A program made the position numbers and the translations under genes. A DNA stretch of 64,000 nucleotides from Clostridia bacterium (lineage in GTDB: Bacteria > Bacillota > Clostridia > Oscillospirales > CAG-272), in assembly GCA_017451485.1 (NCBI GenBank), contig JAFTOG010000042.1, forward strand, positions 1 to 64,000. The letters are read 5' to 3'. Of this stretch, positions 8,738 through 17,487 are shown piece by piece (the first letter of the stretch is position 1; every line of letters starts with the position of its first letter). A model generated the notes under the pieces. The model made no database searches and was not told the DNA's origin. It was given only the letters and a program-made list of their open reading frames with translations.

Positions 8738-10840
8738 TTACCAGTGTAAATCGTTTCCTCTGTCATCCTCGTCCTTTTTTGACTCTACGGCTTTATTTTC
8801 ATCTTCAGACTTGTTGTCTGCATCAGCTGTGACATTACCGTCGTTATCATCGCCATCGTAGATGCCAAGAGCCTTTTCAAGCTCTTTTCTCTTCTCCTCG
8901 GCAAGACGCCTCTGCTCAGCCAACTGCTCCTCACGGCGACGGTTTTCTTCCTCACTCTTGCGTCTCTTCTCCTCTACAAGAGCACGGAGGTCATCCATTG
9001 TAGTTTCCTCTTTCATTGCAAGAGCAAACTGTGCATCATCCATAACCTCAAATTCAAGAAGGAACTCAGTTACGAAATCAAGCTTGTGTCTGTATTTTGT
9101 AAGTGTCTCAACAGCCAAATCATAAGCGCCGTCAATAATCTTCTTTATCTCTGCGTCTATCCTAGCCGCTGTAGCGTCTGAATAGTTGGGAGTACTACTG
9201 AAATCTCTGCCGAGGAATACGCCCTCATCGGCGTGGTCGGAGGCAAAGCGTATTGCACCGAGCTCATCACTCATACCGTAGATTGTAACCATCTTACGGG
9301 CTGTTTCCGTAGCTCTCATAATATCGTTGGAGGCACCACCTGTATAATCACCGAATACGAGCCTTTCTGCTACTCTGCCACCGAGCATCATAGAAATTCT
9401 CTCAAGCATTTCACCCTTTGACTCGCTGTACTTATCCTCAGTGGGAGGAGTAAGCGTATAACCGAGTGCACGGCCACTGGGTACTATAGATATCTGGCGT
9501 ACGGGGTCCTGTGTGGGAAGAACATGGGAAAGAATAGCGTGACCTGCCTCATGTACTGCCGTGTTTCTCTTTTCCTTTTCACTCATCTTTCTGGACTTCT
9601 TCTGTGTACCTACGGTAACTCTTATCATTGCATCCTCAATTTCGGGCATACCGATAAGGGACTTACCGTTTCTGGCAGCCATAATTGCTGCCTCGTTAAG
9701 AAGGTTAGCAAGATCTGCACCTGTAAAGCCAATGGTGGTCTGTGCAATCTTGCGAAGGTCAACTGTATCCTCTAAGGGCTTATCCTTGGAATGTACCTTA
9801 AGAATATCTTCTCTGCCCTGAAGATCGGGATATCCGACTGTGATCTGTCTGTCAAATCTACCGGGACGGAGAAGTGCTGAGTCGAGGATGTCGGGACGGT
9901 TGGTTGCTGCAATAACTATTGTTCCACTGTGTCCGTCAAAGCCGTCCATCTCAACAAGAAGCTGGTTAAGTGTCTGCTCTCTTTCATCGTGACCACCACC
10001 GAGACCTGCTCCACGCTGTCTGCCCACTGCGTCAATTTCATCTATGAAGATAATTGCCGAGGGTGTTTTTCTTGCTGTATCAAAAATATCTCTTACTCTT
10101 GATGCACCCACACCAACATAAAGCTCAACAAAGTCAGAGCCTGACATTGAATAGAAGGGAACATTTGCCTCACCTGCCACTGCCTTTGCAAGGAGTGTTT
10201 TACCTGTACCTGGAGGGCCAACAAGCAATACACCGTGAGGGATCTTAGCACCGAGTCTTGTAAACTTAGATGGGTTACGGAGATATTCAACTACCTCCTT
10301 GAGCTCTTCCTTTTCCTCATCTGCTCCTGCAACATCGGAGAAAAGCACTCTCTTTCCGTCAGGTCCGGGAGTTCTCTGCTTTGTCTTACCGAAGCTGCCA
10401 CGCTTGGTGGCACCTGTGCCTGAGGACTGTCTCATTACAAATAAGAAGAATATTACTCCAACACCGATAAGGATAATAGTTGGAAGATATGACCAGAACC
10501 AGGATCTTTCCTCAACCGGGGGGAAGTCATATTTTTCAAGGTTCTGAAGACCTCCGTTTTCCTTCAATGCTGTAAAGTCGTTATAGAAAATACCTATGTC
10601 TCTGAATACATATGTTATTTCCTTTTCGGCTCCGTCATCTCCTATTACAATTGCAGTAATTGTGCTTTCATTTACAACGAAGCTTTTTACCTTGTCATCC
10701 TCAAAGTATCCTATAACATCGCTGTAGGTAAGCTCCTCCTCCGGATTTGTATCCATAAAGAGTGCTGCAACCGCAAATACTATAATCGCTGCCAGGGCGG
10801 CATAGAAAATTATAGTATAAAAACTGTTTTTCTTTTTCAT
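8738..10840 (-). CDS. ftsH: ATP-dependent zinc metalloprotease FtsH
   Basis: Membrane-anchored AAA protease that degrades misfolded membrane proteins and short-lived regulators. The 700-residue chain has an N-terminal TM helix (about 8-28), an extracytoplasmic domain, a second TM helix (about 115-135), the AAA module (Walker A GPPGTGKT near 208, Walker B IIFIDEID near 264, pore loop [11 protein letters not shown]), the zinc motif HEAGH near 430 and a long Lys/Glu-rich C-terminal tail ending in an acidic, probably disordered stretch. It lies 49 bases after hpt, as in many Firmicutes. Confidence 0.96.
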   Translation of the reverse strand: MKKKNSFYTIIFYAALAAIIVFAVAALFMDTNPEEELTYSDVIGYFEDDKVKSFVVNESTITAIVIGDDGAEKEITYVFRDIGIFYNDFTALKENGGLQNLEKYDFPPVEERSWFWSYLPTIILIGVGVIFFLFVMRQSSGTGATKRGSFGKTKQRTPGPDGKRVLFSDVAGADEEKEELKEVVEYLRNPSKFTRLGAKIPHGVLLVGPPGTGKTLLAKAVAGEANVPFYSMSGSDFVELYVGVGASRVRDIFDTARKTPSAIIFIDEIDAVGRQRGAGLGGGHDEREQTLNQLLVEMDGFDGHSGTIVIAATNRPDILDSALLRPGRFDRQITVGYPDLQGREDILKVHSKDKPLEDTVDLRKIAQTTIGFTGADLANLLNEAAIMAARNGKSLIGMPEIEDAMIRVTVGTQKKSRKMSEKEKRNTAVHEAGHAILSHVLPTQDPVRQISIVPSGRALGYTLTPPTEDKYSESKGEMLERISMMLGGRVAERLVFGDYTGGASNDIMRATETARKMVTIYGMSDELGAIRFASDHADEGVFLGRDFSSTPNYSDATAARIDAEIKKIIDGAYDLAVETLTKYRHKLDFVTEFLLEFEVMDDAQFALAMKEETTMDDLRALVEEKRRKSEEENRRREEQLAEQRRLAEEKRKELEKALGIYDGDDNDGNVTADADNKSEDENKAVESKKDEDDRGNDLHW

Positions 10841-10889
10841 CTAAACCTCCGTTTTTGCCCACAAATGTAGCAAAAATAATTATACATAG

Positions 10890-11438
10890 TTATTTTTCGT
10901 ACACCTCGGGCTTAAGAATGCCAACAAATGGTAATGTACGGTAAAGCTCTGCAAAGTCAAGTCCGTAGCCTACCACAAAATGGTCGGGAATCTCTGCTCC
11001 GCAGTAATCCGGTGAGAAGTCAACCTGGCGTCTTGACGGCTTATCAAGTAATGTACAGGTCTTAACGCTTCTTGCACCGTTAAGCTTCAAATAATCGATA
11101 AGATAGGATAATGTTTTACCACTATCTATAATATCCTCTACAACAAGTATATCCAACTGAGAAAGGTCTGAACGGTGAAGATCAAGAATGATATTAATCT
11201 TACCTGTGGTGGTTGTACCGTTCTGGTAAGAGGACACCTTCATAAAATCTATCTCAACAGGTCTCTTTATCTTTTTCATAAGGTCGGCAAGGAACACAAC
11301 GCTGCCCTTAAGGATACCGAGCAAAAGAAGTCTCTTGTTTCTGTCTGCGTAATCTCTGTCGATTCTTTCGGCAAGATCTGTGGTAAGCCTGTCGATTTCC
11401 TCTTCGCTTAAAAGTATTTCTCTGATATCGTTTAACAT
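10890..11438 (-). CDS. hpt: Hypoxanthine phosphoribosyltransferase
   Basis: Salvages hypoxanthine (and usually guanine) to IMP/GMP using PRPP. The 182-residue product has the PRPP-binding motif VVEDIIDSGKTL near residue 98, the KGSVVFLADL loop near 43 and the C-terminal VVGYGLDFAELYR. The ATG at 11438 is chosen because GGAGG lies 8 bases upstream; an in-frame TTG at 11453 lies within that ribosome site. It is between tilS (20 bases upstream) and ftsH. Confidence 0.94.
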   Translation of the reverse strand: MLNDIREILLSEEEIDRLTTDLAERIDRDYADRNKRLLLLGILKGSVVFLADLMKKIKRPVEIDFMKVSSYQNGTTTTGKINIILDLHRSDLSQLDILVVEDIIDSGKTLSYLIDYLKLNGARSVKTCTLLDKPSRRQVDFSPDYCGAEIPDHFVVGYGLDFAELYRTLPFVGILKPEVYEK

Positions 11439-11458
11439 TTTTGCATCCTCCAATGTCT

Positions 11459-12769
11459 TTATTTAGATTTATAGAAAGTAATTTTAATTTTTTCACCGTT
11501 TCCGTTATATTTACATCCGTCACGCAGGCATATGTCATATAAAGCAACAATGCCACTTCCGTCACAAATAATAGGTATCCTGTCCCGAAGATGGGATGGA
11601 ATATGCTTGTCACAAAGTATTCTCTTTACTTTTTTTGTCATACCGTTATGAAGGAGCTTATCTCCCTCTCTGCGAGAGCGGATAATCAGCCCACCATCAA
11701 TCGAGCTCCTCAACAGCGTAAGTGTAAAGAGCCTCTCATATACCGATGCATCAAGCTCATTAAGAGATGCTATTACATTCAGCTCATCTATATGAACAGT
11801 ATCAGTCAGCTTGTAATAATATTCTACCCTGCAAAGAGCCTCCTTTGGGATAAAATGAACATAATCCCTCTCTCTTTTGAAGGCTAAGCCTGAGGAAAGC
11901 TCCACATAGCTACCACACTCGGAATTAAAGATAATATCCTCACAGGAGCAAATGCTCTTGTAGTCTAAGCTGTGTCCTGCAAGAAGCTTAAGCACCCTTG
12001 CCCGTACTGATGGAGACAGCGACCTTATACCGTTAATATCTGCACATCCCTCATTACAGCTTAACACAAAATCCTTAGCCTGACTTAAAATAAAGCTCTC
12101 ATCTCGTATTAACCCCTCTGTCATTCTTCCGATTGCAGAGTTGAGCTCCGGATTAATTTTTTTAAGAGCGGGTACCACTATGTGCCTTATATAATTTCTC
12201 GTATAATCTGTATCCTCGTTTGTAGAATCAGTAACATACTTTATATTATTCTCATGGCAATAGGAAAATATCTCTTCCTTACTGAGATAAATAAGAGGTC
12301 TTAGCACATTTCCGTTTTTTGGCTTGATTCCACCAAGTCCGTTAAGTCCTGTGCCACGGGTTAAATTAAAGATAACGCTTTCTAAATTATCGTCTCCGTT
12401 ATGAGCAGTAAGAATAGCATCAAAGCCACGGTCTCTAAGCTCGTTTTGAAAGACACGGTATCTTTCCTCCCTTGCGGTCTCCTCTATTCCCTTACCTCTC
12501 TTTTCGGCAATTAACGGAATATCGATTTTATGTACCACAAGCTCCACGCCGTATTTTTTACACATTTCCGAGCAGAAGTACTGGTCTCTGTCAGCCTCGT
12601 CGCCACGAATCATATGATTTACATGAACACAGACAATCTCCCTTGCCCGAGTGGAAAACCAATGCAGAAGAAGTGATGAGTCTGCCCCTCCGGAAAAGCC
12701 TATAATAACCCGACCGAATGAACCCTCCATACCGTGGGTCTTAATGGCATATTCAATTTTTTTATCCAT
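11459..12769 (-). CDS. tilS: tRNA(Ile)-lysidine synthetase
   Basis: Attaches lysine to C34 of tRNA-Ile(CAU) so that it reads AUA. The PP-loop SGGADSSLLLHW is near residue 27, with HNGDDNLES near 124 and RPLIYLSKEEI near 155. The C-terminal half carries the TilS substrate domain (LIIRSRREGDKL near 365). Start is taken at ATG 12769, preceded by GGGGGT. An in-frame ATG four codons earlier (12781) overlaps that site and is less likely. First gene of tilS-hpt-ftsH. Confidence 0.92.
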   Translation of the reverse strand: MDKKIEYAIKTHGMEGSFGRVIIGFSGGADSSLLLHWFSTRAREIVCVHVNHMIRGDEADRDQYFCSEMCKKYGVELVVHKIDIPLIAEKRGKGIEETAREERYRVFQNELRDRGFDAILTAHNGDDNLESVIFNLTRGTGLNGLGGIKPKNGNVLRPLIYLSKEEIFSYCHENNIKYVTDSTNEDTDYTRNYIRHIVVPALKKINPELNSAIGRMTEGLIRDESFILSQAKDFVLSCNEGCADINGIRSLSPSVRARVLKLLAGHSLDYKSICSCEDIIFNSECGSYVELSSGLAFKRERDYVHFIPKEALCRVEYYYKLTDTVHIDELNVIASLNELDASVYERLFTLTLLRSSIDGGLIIRSRREGDKLLHNGMTKKVKRILCDKHIPSHLRDRIPIICDGSGIVALYDICLRDGCKYNGNGEKIKITFYKSK

Positions 12770-12802
12770 ATTGACCCCCATGCCTATACATTGTCGTCTT
12801 AT

Positions 12803-12831
12803 ATAATACTATAAAAAAATAAAAAAAGCAA
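12803..12831 (-). promoter_or_regulatory. Promoter of tilS-hpt-ftsH
   Basis: TTGCTT (12826-12831) and TATTAT (12803-12808) with 17-base spacing on the minus strand, about 30 bases before the tilS start. The two hexamers are moderate matches to consensus. Confidence 0.55.
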
Positions 12832-12967
12832 TATAAAAAAGGAAAAAATATTAATTTAGGAGAGTTTTCGGCTTTTGAACATAATAAATCTTCTTACATT
12901 TCACAAACAAAACACAATACCCATGCTATCCCAGGAAAAAATCCCCTGCACTTACAAATATTCTTTA

Positions 12968-12996
12968 TTGATTGCAAAAGAGGAATACGGTATAAT
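12968..12996 (+). promoter_or_regulatory. Promoter placed directly on a start codon
   Basis: TTGATT (12968-12973), 17 bases, then TATAAT (12991-12996). The expected transcription start coincides with the ATG at 13003, so the mRNA would be leaderless, or the promoter serves a non-coding transcript. Confidence 0.6.
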
Positions 12997-13002
12997 ATAG
13001 CT

Positions 13003-13227
13003 ATGAAAAATAACAGCTTTTACTATAAACTTGCCTTCGATGGATTTAAGGCACTGTACATACTACTTATACTTGCCTCACTTTTTACCCTATGCCTTGC
13101 ACTGTGCCGTGGTGAGGTGGGATATGCTTATGTAACAGAGAATCATCTACGCCCTCTTTGTGATGATATTTTACTTGGAAATCTTATGCTAACGGGTGCT
13201 TTTGTCCTATTTTCAAGGTTTTTTTGA
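13003..13227 (+). CDS. Small one- to two-helix membrane protein (unrecognised)
   Basis: A 74-residue frame with a strongly hydrophobic segment (ALYILLILASLFTLCLAL, residues about 17-34) and a second weaker one near the C-terminus (LMLTGAFVLFSRFF). There is no ribosome site; the promoter just upstream would start transcription at the ATG. I do not recognise the family. It could be a leaderless small membrane protein or a chance frame within a non-coding transcript; the inverted repeat immediately after the stop fits either. Confidence 0.4.
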   Translation: MKNNSFYYKLAFDGFKALYILLILASLFTLCLALCRGEVGYAYVTENHLRPLCDDILLGNLMLTGAFVLFSRFF

Positions 13228-13290
13228 ATTTGTGCAAAATCACAAATTACTATTCACTAAAAAAATGAATATTCACCGATTTTGTGAATA
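13227..13290. repeat. Two inverted repeats in AT-rich intergenic DNA
   Basis: A perfect 8-bp inverted repeat, AATTTGTG/CACAAATT (13227-13234, 13241-13248), is followed by TATTCAC/GTGAATA (13270-13276, 13284-13290). TATTCAC also occurs at 13251-13257. Neither has a T-tract, so they look more like protein-binding sites or RNA hairpins than terminators. Confidence 0.6.
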
Positions 13291-13371
13291 ATAATTTGTC
13301 AACCCTGTTTTTTAAAAAAATTTAAGTTTTACACATCTTATTTTAGACAATTGCTGAATATTCAACTTCAC

Positions 13372-13463
13372 TTTTCCACTTTTCCACACCTGTTGATGTT
13401 GAAAAGTGGAAATTTTTTACGGGAAATCAGGAGTTTTTCACATTTTCCACTAAGTTTTCAACA
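13372..13463. other. Cluster of DnaA-box-like 9-mers
   Basis: Within 92 bases there are TTTTCCACT (13372-13380), TTTTCCACA (13380-13388), TTTCCACTT in reverse (about 13403-13412), TTTTCCACT (13443-13451) and TTTTCAACA (13455-13463). All are close to the DnaA consensus TTATCCACA and lie in AT-rich DNA. No dnaA, dnaN or rpmH gene is near and gene orientation does not switch here, so this is not shown to be the origin. The rest of 13291-13698 holds no gene. Confidence 0.45.
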
Positions 13464-13698
13464 GGTGGGGAAAGTTTTTCCCAACGCCACCCAACTCTTT
13501 TTGATTATAGACAAGTACCTAAGATAATTGGTGGATTTTCACAGTTTTCATTAGTTATCTAACGGAATAAAAATTTTTTCGACATTTTTTATTTTCTCTG
13601 TTTTCACCAAAAATGTATATTTGCAAAAGCCTAAAATGAATATTACTATTTGGTCTGCTTTTCTCCACTTACAGACTTTTTTCAAGGATAAAAGCATT

Positions 13699-13740
13699 AA
13701 AAAGAGCTGATACTTATTGAAACGGTATCGGCTCTTTTTT
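13699..13740. terminator. Bidirectional terminator
   Basis: AAAGAGCTGATAC pairs with GTATCGGCTCTTT (one G-T wobble) around a loop of about ten bases, with A and T runs on the two sides. It terminates the minus-strand EEP gene and would also stop plus-strand transcription coming from 13 kb. Confidence 0.8.
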
Positions 13741-13760
13741 GCTAAATATTCAAATTAAAT

Positions 13761-14459
13761 TTATTCCCTTATTTCCGCAATATGAGGACGGTGGTCCGAT
13801 GCCACAACAGACGGTATATCTGCCGATGTTACCGTAATGTCGTGGGACACAAAAATATAATCTATCTTCATCCTCGGCTCATCGGATGGCCAGCTAAGTA
13901 AGGATGATGGCATAAGGTCTGCTGTATCCTTCATTTTTTCCTTTATCGGAGAAAGAATGGGATTATCCGGCTCAACATTAAAATCTCCCATTAATATGCA
14001 TTTTTCATTTTTGATATACTTTAGTATTATATCAACTGCATTTTCCTGCTCGTCGGGATTTAAGCCAAAGTGAGTAACAAGGACGGTATAACCGTTTTCC
14101 AGCTCTGCCTTAAGAAGGCATCTTGTCTCATAAAATCCACCGGGATAGCGTTTCGGCTCCGGGTCAGGAATCATAATTGTTTCTGCATTTCTGATGGGAT
14201 AACGGGATATGAAGCCGTTACCGTACTCTCCCTCTCTTTCCGTTATAGCTCTCGCAAAGTATGAGTAGGAGAGTCCTGTCAGCTCCGAAAGTATTGGTGT
14301 CTGCCTATCGAAATCGTCAATGCCATTATCGTACATCTCGTTAAGCCCCACGATGTCAGCACCGTAATCGACTATGGCTTTAGCCATTATATCAAAATCG
14401 ATTTTTTGTTCCTTATAGTTCAGACAGTGCTGAGTGTTAAATGTCATTATTTTCATCAT
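13761..14459 (-). CDS. Endonuclease/exonuclease/phosphatase (EEP) family protein
   Basis: A 232-residue soluble EEP-superfamily hydrolase. Visible family motifs are the N-terminal MTFNTQH, GLNEMYDN with the metal-binding Glu near residue 40, ILMGDFNVEPD near 155, IDYIFVS near 200 and the final SDHRPH with the catalytic His. There is no signal peptide, so it acts in the cytoplasm. The substrate (phosphodiester of a nucleic acid, lipid or inositol) cannot be told. Its start overlaps the end of the nucleoside hydrolase; ATGs at 14459 and 14456 are adjacent. Confidence 0.8.
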   Translation of the reverse strand: MMKIMTFNTQHCLNYKEQKIDFDIMAKAIVDYGADIVGLNEMYDNGIDDFDRQTPILSELTGLSYSYFARAITEREGEYGNGFISRYPIRNAETIMIPDPEPKRYPGGFYETRCLLKAELENGYTVLVTHFGLNPDEQENAVDIILKYIKNEKCILMGDFNVEPDNPILSPIKEKMKDTADLMPSSLLSWPSDEPRMKIDYIFVSHDITVTSADIPSVVASDHRPHIAEIRE

Positions 14460-15331
14460 TCTACCATCTTATTAACCATATCGCTGTAATAGGAATCCGG
14501 AAATCTTTTAATAACATATTTTCTGTTTGAGCTATCGTCAGGGGTAAAATAGTTAGCTCCTGTTTCGGGATCTACACTCACACGGGCACGAACTGTATCA
14601 TAGCCTGCCTCATTCTCGTCACCGATAACTGCCATAATTGCAGTCATAGGATCCCAGGATTCCCGTCCGTCGGGGCATCCCCAGTCTACCAGCACCTGAT
14701 ACAAATAATCATTATGGTTAAGGGTATTTCCTGTAATAAGACGGGCACCTATCTCCCAACCGAGAAGAGTAATTTCACAGGGACATTTTTCCAGCACTGT
14801 GCTTGCTGCACGGCAGGCAAAGGGAGTATATGAAAGATTAAATTCCTGTCCTCCCTGCTGATCCCATTTTCCTCCCATTATCCACACCTTATCCACCTTT
14901 TTCTCAAAAAGCTCCATTCCGGACATGGGGGAAATATCGTCTCCCTCGCTTAAAAGCGTCATCTCAAGAACCTGTAAAAATCCGATTTCTATTATCTCAA
15001 CCTTGCCTTCAGCCTCGGCTATACAGCGTCTGTAAACTCTTACAGCATCCTCAAAATCCTTATCCTTTTTATCAGTTTCAAGAGCCAAGCGTGGCTGATA
15101 TCTGTTCTGCCAATCGGTTTTCGGGCATTTTTTATCCACTCCTATGGGGATAATGCATTCTTCCCTTTCCAAAAATCTATACAACGAAGGAGCAGAATAT
15201 TCTGTATGAGTATTAATTCCCACGCCAATAAAATTAATTTTTCCTGCCCTGTGGCTCCTTGCGAGTACTCTTACCGCAACAGCATCATCACAGTCCTCTC
15301 CCCAGTCTGTTCCTAAAATAAAATTTCTCAT
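14456..15331 (-). CDS. Nucleoside hydrolase-like protein
   Basis: The N-terminus FILGTDWGEDCDDAVAVRVL is a version of the metal-binding Asp cluster (DTDxGxDDxxA) of inosine/uridine-preferring nucleoside hydrolases, which split ribonucleosides into base and ribose. The 291-residue length is a little under the usual ~310. IMGGKWDQQGGQEFNLSYTPFA near 150 corresponds to the family's MGG...EFN region. The hydrolysed base is not predictable. It forms an operon with the downstream EEP hydrolase (4-base overlap). Confidence 0.75.
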   Translation of the reverse strand: MRNFILGTDWGEDCDDAVAVRVLARSHRAGKINFIGVGINTHTEYSAPSLYRFLEREECIIPIGVDKKCPKTDWQNRYQPRLALETDKKDKDFEDAVRVYRRCIAEAEGKVEIIEIGFLQVLEMTLLSEGDDISPMSGMELFEKKVDKVWIMGGKWDQQGGQEFNLSYTPFACRAASTVLEKCPCEITLLGWEIGARLITGNTLNHNDYLYQVLVDWGCPDGRESWDPMTAIMAVIGDENEAGYDTVRARVSVDPETGANYFTPDDSSNRKYVIKRFPDSYYSDMVNKMVE

Positions 15332-15362
15332 AAATGCCTCCTATATAGATATCTACATTTTT

Positions 15363-15391
15363 ATTTTACTATACTAACGGGGGATTGTCAA
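15363..15391 (-). promoter_or_regulatory. Promoter of the nucleoside hydrolase-EEP operon
   Basis: TTGACA (15386-15391) and TAAAAT (15363-15368) on the minus strand with 17-base spacing. The leader is about 25 bases and contains the TAGGAGG ribosome site. Confidence 0.8.
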
Positions 15392-15535
15392 GGTGATAAT
15401 TATCGGTGCTTACTCTATATACACAGTACATAATTACAAATATGTTAATCAAAAGGATACGAGAAAAACAGTACTAAAATTTGTACAACATCAAGTATCA
15501 GAGAGATGTATCTTTGGTGATGATATGCACGATGG

Positions 15536-15590
15536 TATACCATTGCTTTCGCAATGGATAAAAAACGACAGGGGTTTCCTGTCGTTTTTT
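15536..15590. repeat. Direct repeat copy 1: hairpin plus terminator module
   Basis: Contains CCATTGC-tttc-GCAATGG (15540-15557) followed by the terminator ACGACAGG/CCTGTCGT with T6 (15565-15590). It matches 17980-18035 almost base for base. The bases before it (TGATGATATGCAC) are a degenerate version of the spacer used in the array at 17.9 kb. This copy bounds the APH/Nudix/four-helix cassette on the left. Confidence 0.85.
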
Positions 15591-15973
15591 ATCATGCCTA
15601 AATCAACCCAATCAAATAGGGAAGAAAAAATGGCAAAAAGCCTTAATTTTTATTGAGGTTTTGTCACATTTAATTTTTCAGCAGATTTCTGCTTTTAGTA
15701 AAACAAAAGGGATTATACAAATAGAATTAATGTTAAATTCTCTGTTTTTCTATCGCCTTTGTCATATAATCAACAGCAGTGATTTTTTTCTTACAGCCTG
15801 AGTAAAAGGTTACTATTCAACAACGCAGTTCTCGAATAAATTTTATTATGAATAGAATGCTTGATGCAAATTCAATGAAATCAATATTTCGTAAACAAAA
15901 ATCATAGCAAATTAATATCATCTATTAAGACAGAAGTGAACAATTAGTTTCACTTTAATCTCGCTTTCAAATG
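15591..15973. other. Non-coding, AT-rich stretch, possible gene remnant
   Basis: No intact gene. On the minus strand between about 15905 and 15733 one frame reads ...FIRELRC, a stop, then a short peptide ending TAVDYMTKAIEKQRI. That looks protein-like but I cannot place it in a family. It may be the end of a decayed gene of the cassette, or chance. Confidence 0.3.
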
Positions 15974-17005
15974 TCATAATAACTTCAATAACTCTTTTGA
16001 TATTGTTTCTGCCATTTGTTCAACCTCACGGCACATTTGAGTTCTCCAAAATGCAAATTGCAATAATTTATCTTTATCGGGAGAGTCGGTGCTCAAATAT
16101 TGAGGATATCCGTATTTACTGCATGCGAGCTGAAACAAGTAAACATAAGGCATAGATATCATATCAGCTTTTGTGAGCTTTGAATATTTCATATATTCAC
16201 ATACATAATCACAGAATCCGTCTATATCAATTTTTGCATTGCTTCTGCAATACTCAGAAGATTGAACATAGGATCTCATAATTTCCCAAGTTACAGGCAA
16301 AGTAGAAGCTGAAGAAAAATCAATAATTGCTTTTACCTTTTCTTCGTCAAATATAATTTGACAGCCTTGATAATCACCGTGAGTTGCACAATATGTAATT
16401 CCGTTGTAATATTTCTTATATCTCTCGCATCTTACGGCTAACTGCTTTTTACATTCCAAATCTTCAATAATTTGAGTAATATACTTATCATTTATTTTAT
16501 TCTTTGCAATTTCAATCAAAGCATCGTATTCAGCAATTACTTTTTGCGAAGAAAATGAATTTATCCAAGCATCAGACATATCAATAGGTAAAAAATAATT
16601 CCTTAATGCATAATGTAACTTTCCTAACATTCTAGCCACTTGAGGTAGCAAATGACAAGGTAAGTTATCATAATTATATGCTTGACCTTCTATATATTCT
16701 TCCAAGCAAATCAAGTGATTTTCGTGTTTAATAACATATTCGTTTTGAATAGTTTTGTAAAAACATGTAGTTGGTATATCAGATAATGAAAGAAATTCTA
16801 ACAATTTCGCTTCTCTTATTATATCATTTTCGGAAAAGGAACTTTGCAATTCCTTAAGAAAATAATATTTCTTACCATCAAAAACACGATAGCAATTGGC
16901 AGTTCCAAGCTCTAACTTTAGAGCAGATGCAAAATGTATCCCATAATGCTTCATCAATAGGTCAGAAATAACGGTATCTGTTAATACTGATTTTTCAAGT
17001 GCCAT
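15974..17005 (-). CDS. Aminoglycoside phosphotransferase-like kinase (APH family)
   Basis: A 343-residue protein of the APH/choline-kinase fold. GTANCYRVFDGKKYYFLKELQ (about 35-55) is the nucleotide loop with the ATP-contacting Lys, E65 in REAKLLE is the helix Glu, and ATHGDYQGCQ near 210 plus IIDFSSA near 228 form the catalytic and metal loops. The usual Asn of HxDxxxxN is Gln here. It resembles CotS/HSK2-like members at least as much as drug-resistance enzymes, so a resistance role should not be assumed. Base composition is AT-richer than the flanks. It is the last gene of a cassette with the Nudix gene. Confidence 0.7.
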   Translation of the reverse strand: MALEKSVLTDTVISDLLMKHYGIHFASALKLELGTANCYRVFDGKKYYFLKELQSSFSENDIIREAKLLEFLSLSDIPTTCFYKTIQNEYVIKHENHLICLEEYIEGQAYNYDNLPCHLLPQVARMLGKLHYALRNYFLPIDMSDAWINSFSSQKVIAEYDALIEIAKNKINDKYITQIIEDLECKKQLAVRCERYKKYYNGITYCATHGDYQGCQIIFDEEKVKAIIDFSSASTLPVTWEIMRSYVQSSEYCRSNAKIDIDGFCDYVCEYMKYSKLTKADMISMPYVYLFQLACSKYGYPQYLSTDSPDKDKLLQFAFWRTQMCREVEQMAETISKELLKLL

Positions 17006-17073
17006 AACTACCTCCTTGTCGTGTTTTCTCTATTAAACTATGTAAACATGTAATAATCGTCACATAGGAAATT

Positions 17074-17487
17074 TTAGCCCAATAAAAAACTATGCACTTC
17101 CTTTAAGATTCGTTTTGAACTTTCAAATTGAAATGAAGATATAGCTGTCTCGTAATTCATTAGGTGAATACTATTTAATTCTGATGTCTGTGCAACAGGA
17201 AGCTGATTAGAAAATTCCGCCAAAAAGTACACAATGTGCTTCATTCTGGTCTCTCCGTTGCGTTGAAATGGATGGGAATCTTCTGTTCTAAATTTTTCTA
17301 AAAATTCTACCTGTAATCCTGTTTCTTCAAACACCTCTCGTCTTGCAGTTTCAAGCTCAGCTTCGCCACTTTCCACATGTCCCTTTGGAAAACCGTAAAA
17401 CCCCTCTTTAGACTCAATTATAACATATTTGATTTCGCCGGCATCTCTTGTAAATACAACTGCACCGCAGGATTTTTCTGTAATCAT
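17074..17487 (-). CDS. Nudix hydrolase (Ap4A-hydrolase-like)
   Basis: Hydrolyses a nucleoside diphosphate linked to another group. The 137-residue protein has a perfect Nudix box: GHVESGE...REVFEETG (residues about 38-60). KSCGAVVFTRDAG and GFYGFPKGH resemble the bis(5'-nucleosyl)-tetraphosphatase subgroup, which is inference. ATG 17487 is chosen because AAGGAG stands 8 bases upstream. The ATG overlaps the stop of the preceding four-helix-bundle reading frame (ATGA), so the two were evidently translated together before that gene was damaged. Confidence 0.88.
   Translation of the reverse strand: MITEKSCGAVVFTRDAGEIKYVIIESKEGFYGFPKGHVESGEAELETARREVFEETGLQVEFLEKFRTEDSHPFQRNGETRMKHIVYFLAEFSNQLPVAQTSELNSIHLMNYETAISSFQFESSKRILKEVHSFLLG

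Noticed and set aside
13228..13698. Chromosomal replication origin
   Set aside because: DnaA-like boxes are present, but no dnaA/dnaN/rpmH neighbour and no change in gene orientation; kept only as a binding-site cluster.
15393..15656. An 87-codon frame on the plus strand at the edge of the APH cassette
   Set aside because: It runs straight through the CCATTGC hairpin and the terminator of the direct repeat and has no ribosome site.
15733..15905. Remnant coding sequence ending TAVDYMTKAIEKQRI
   Set aside because: Looks protein-like, but it is too short, has an in-frame stop and fits no family I can name.
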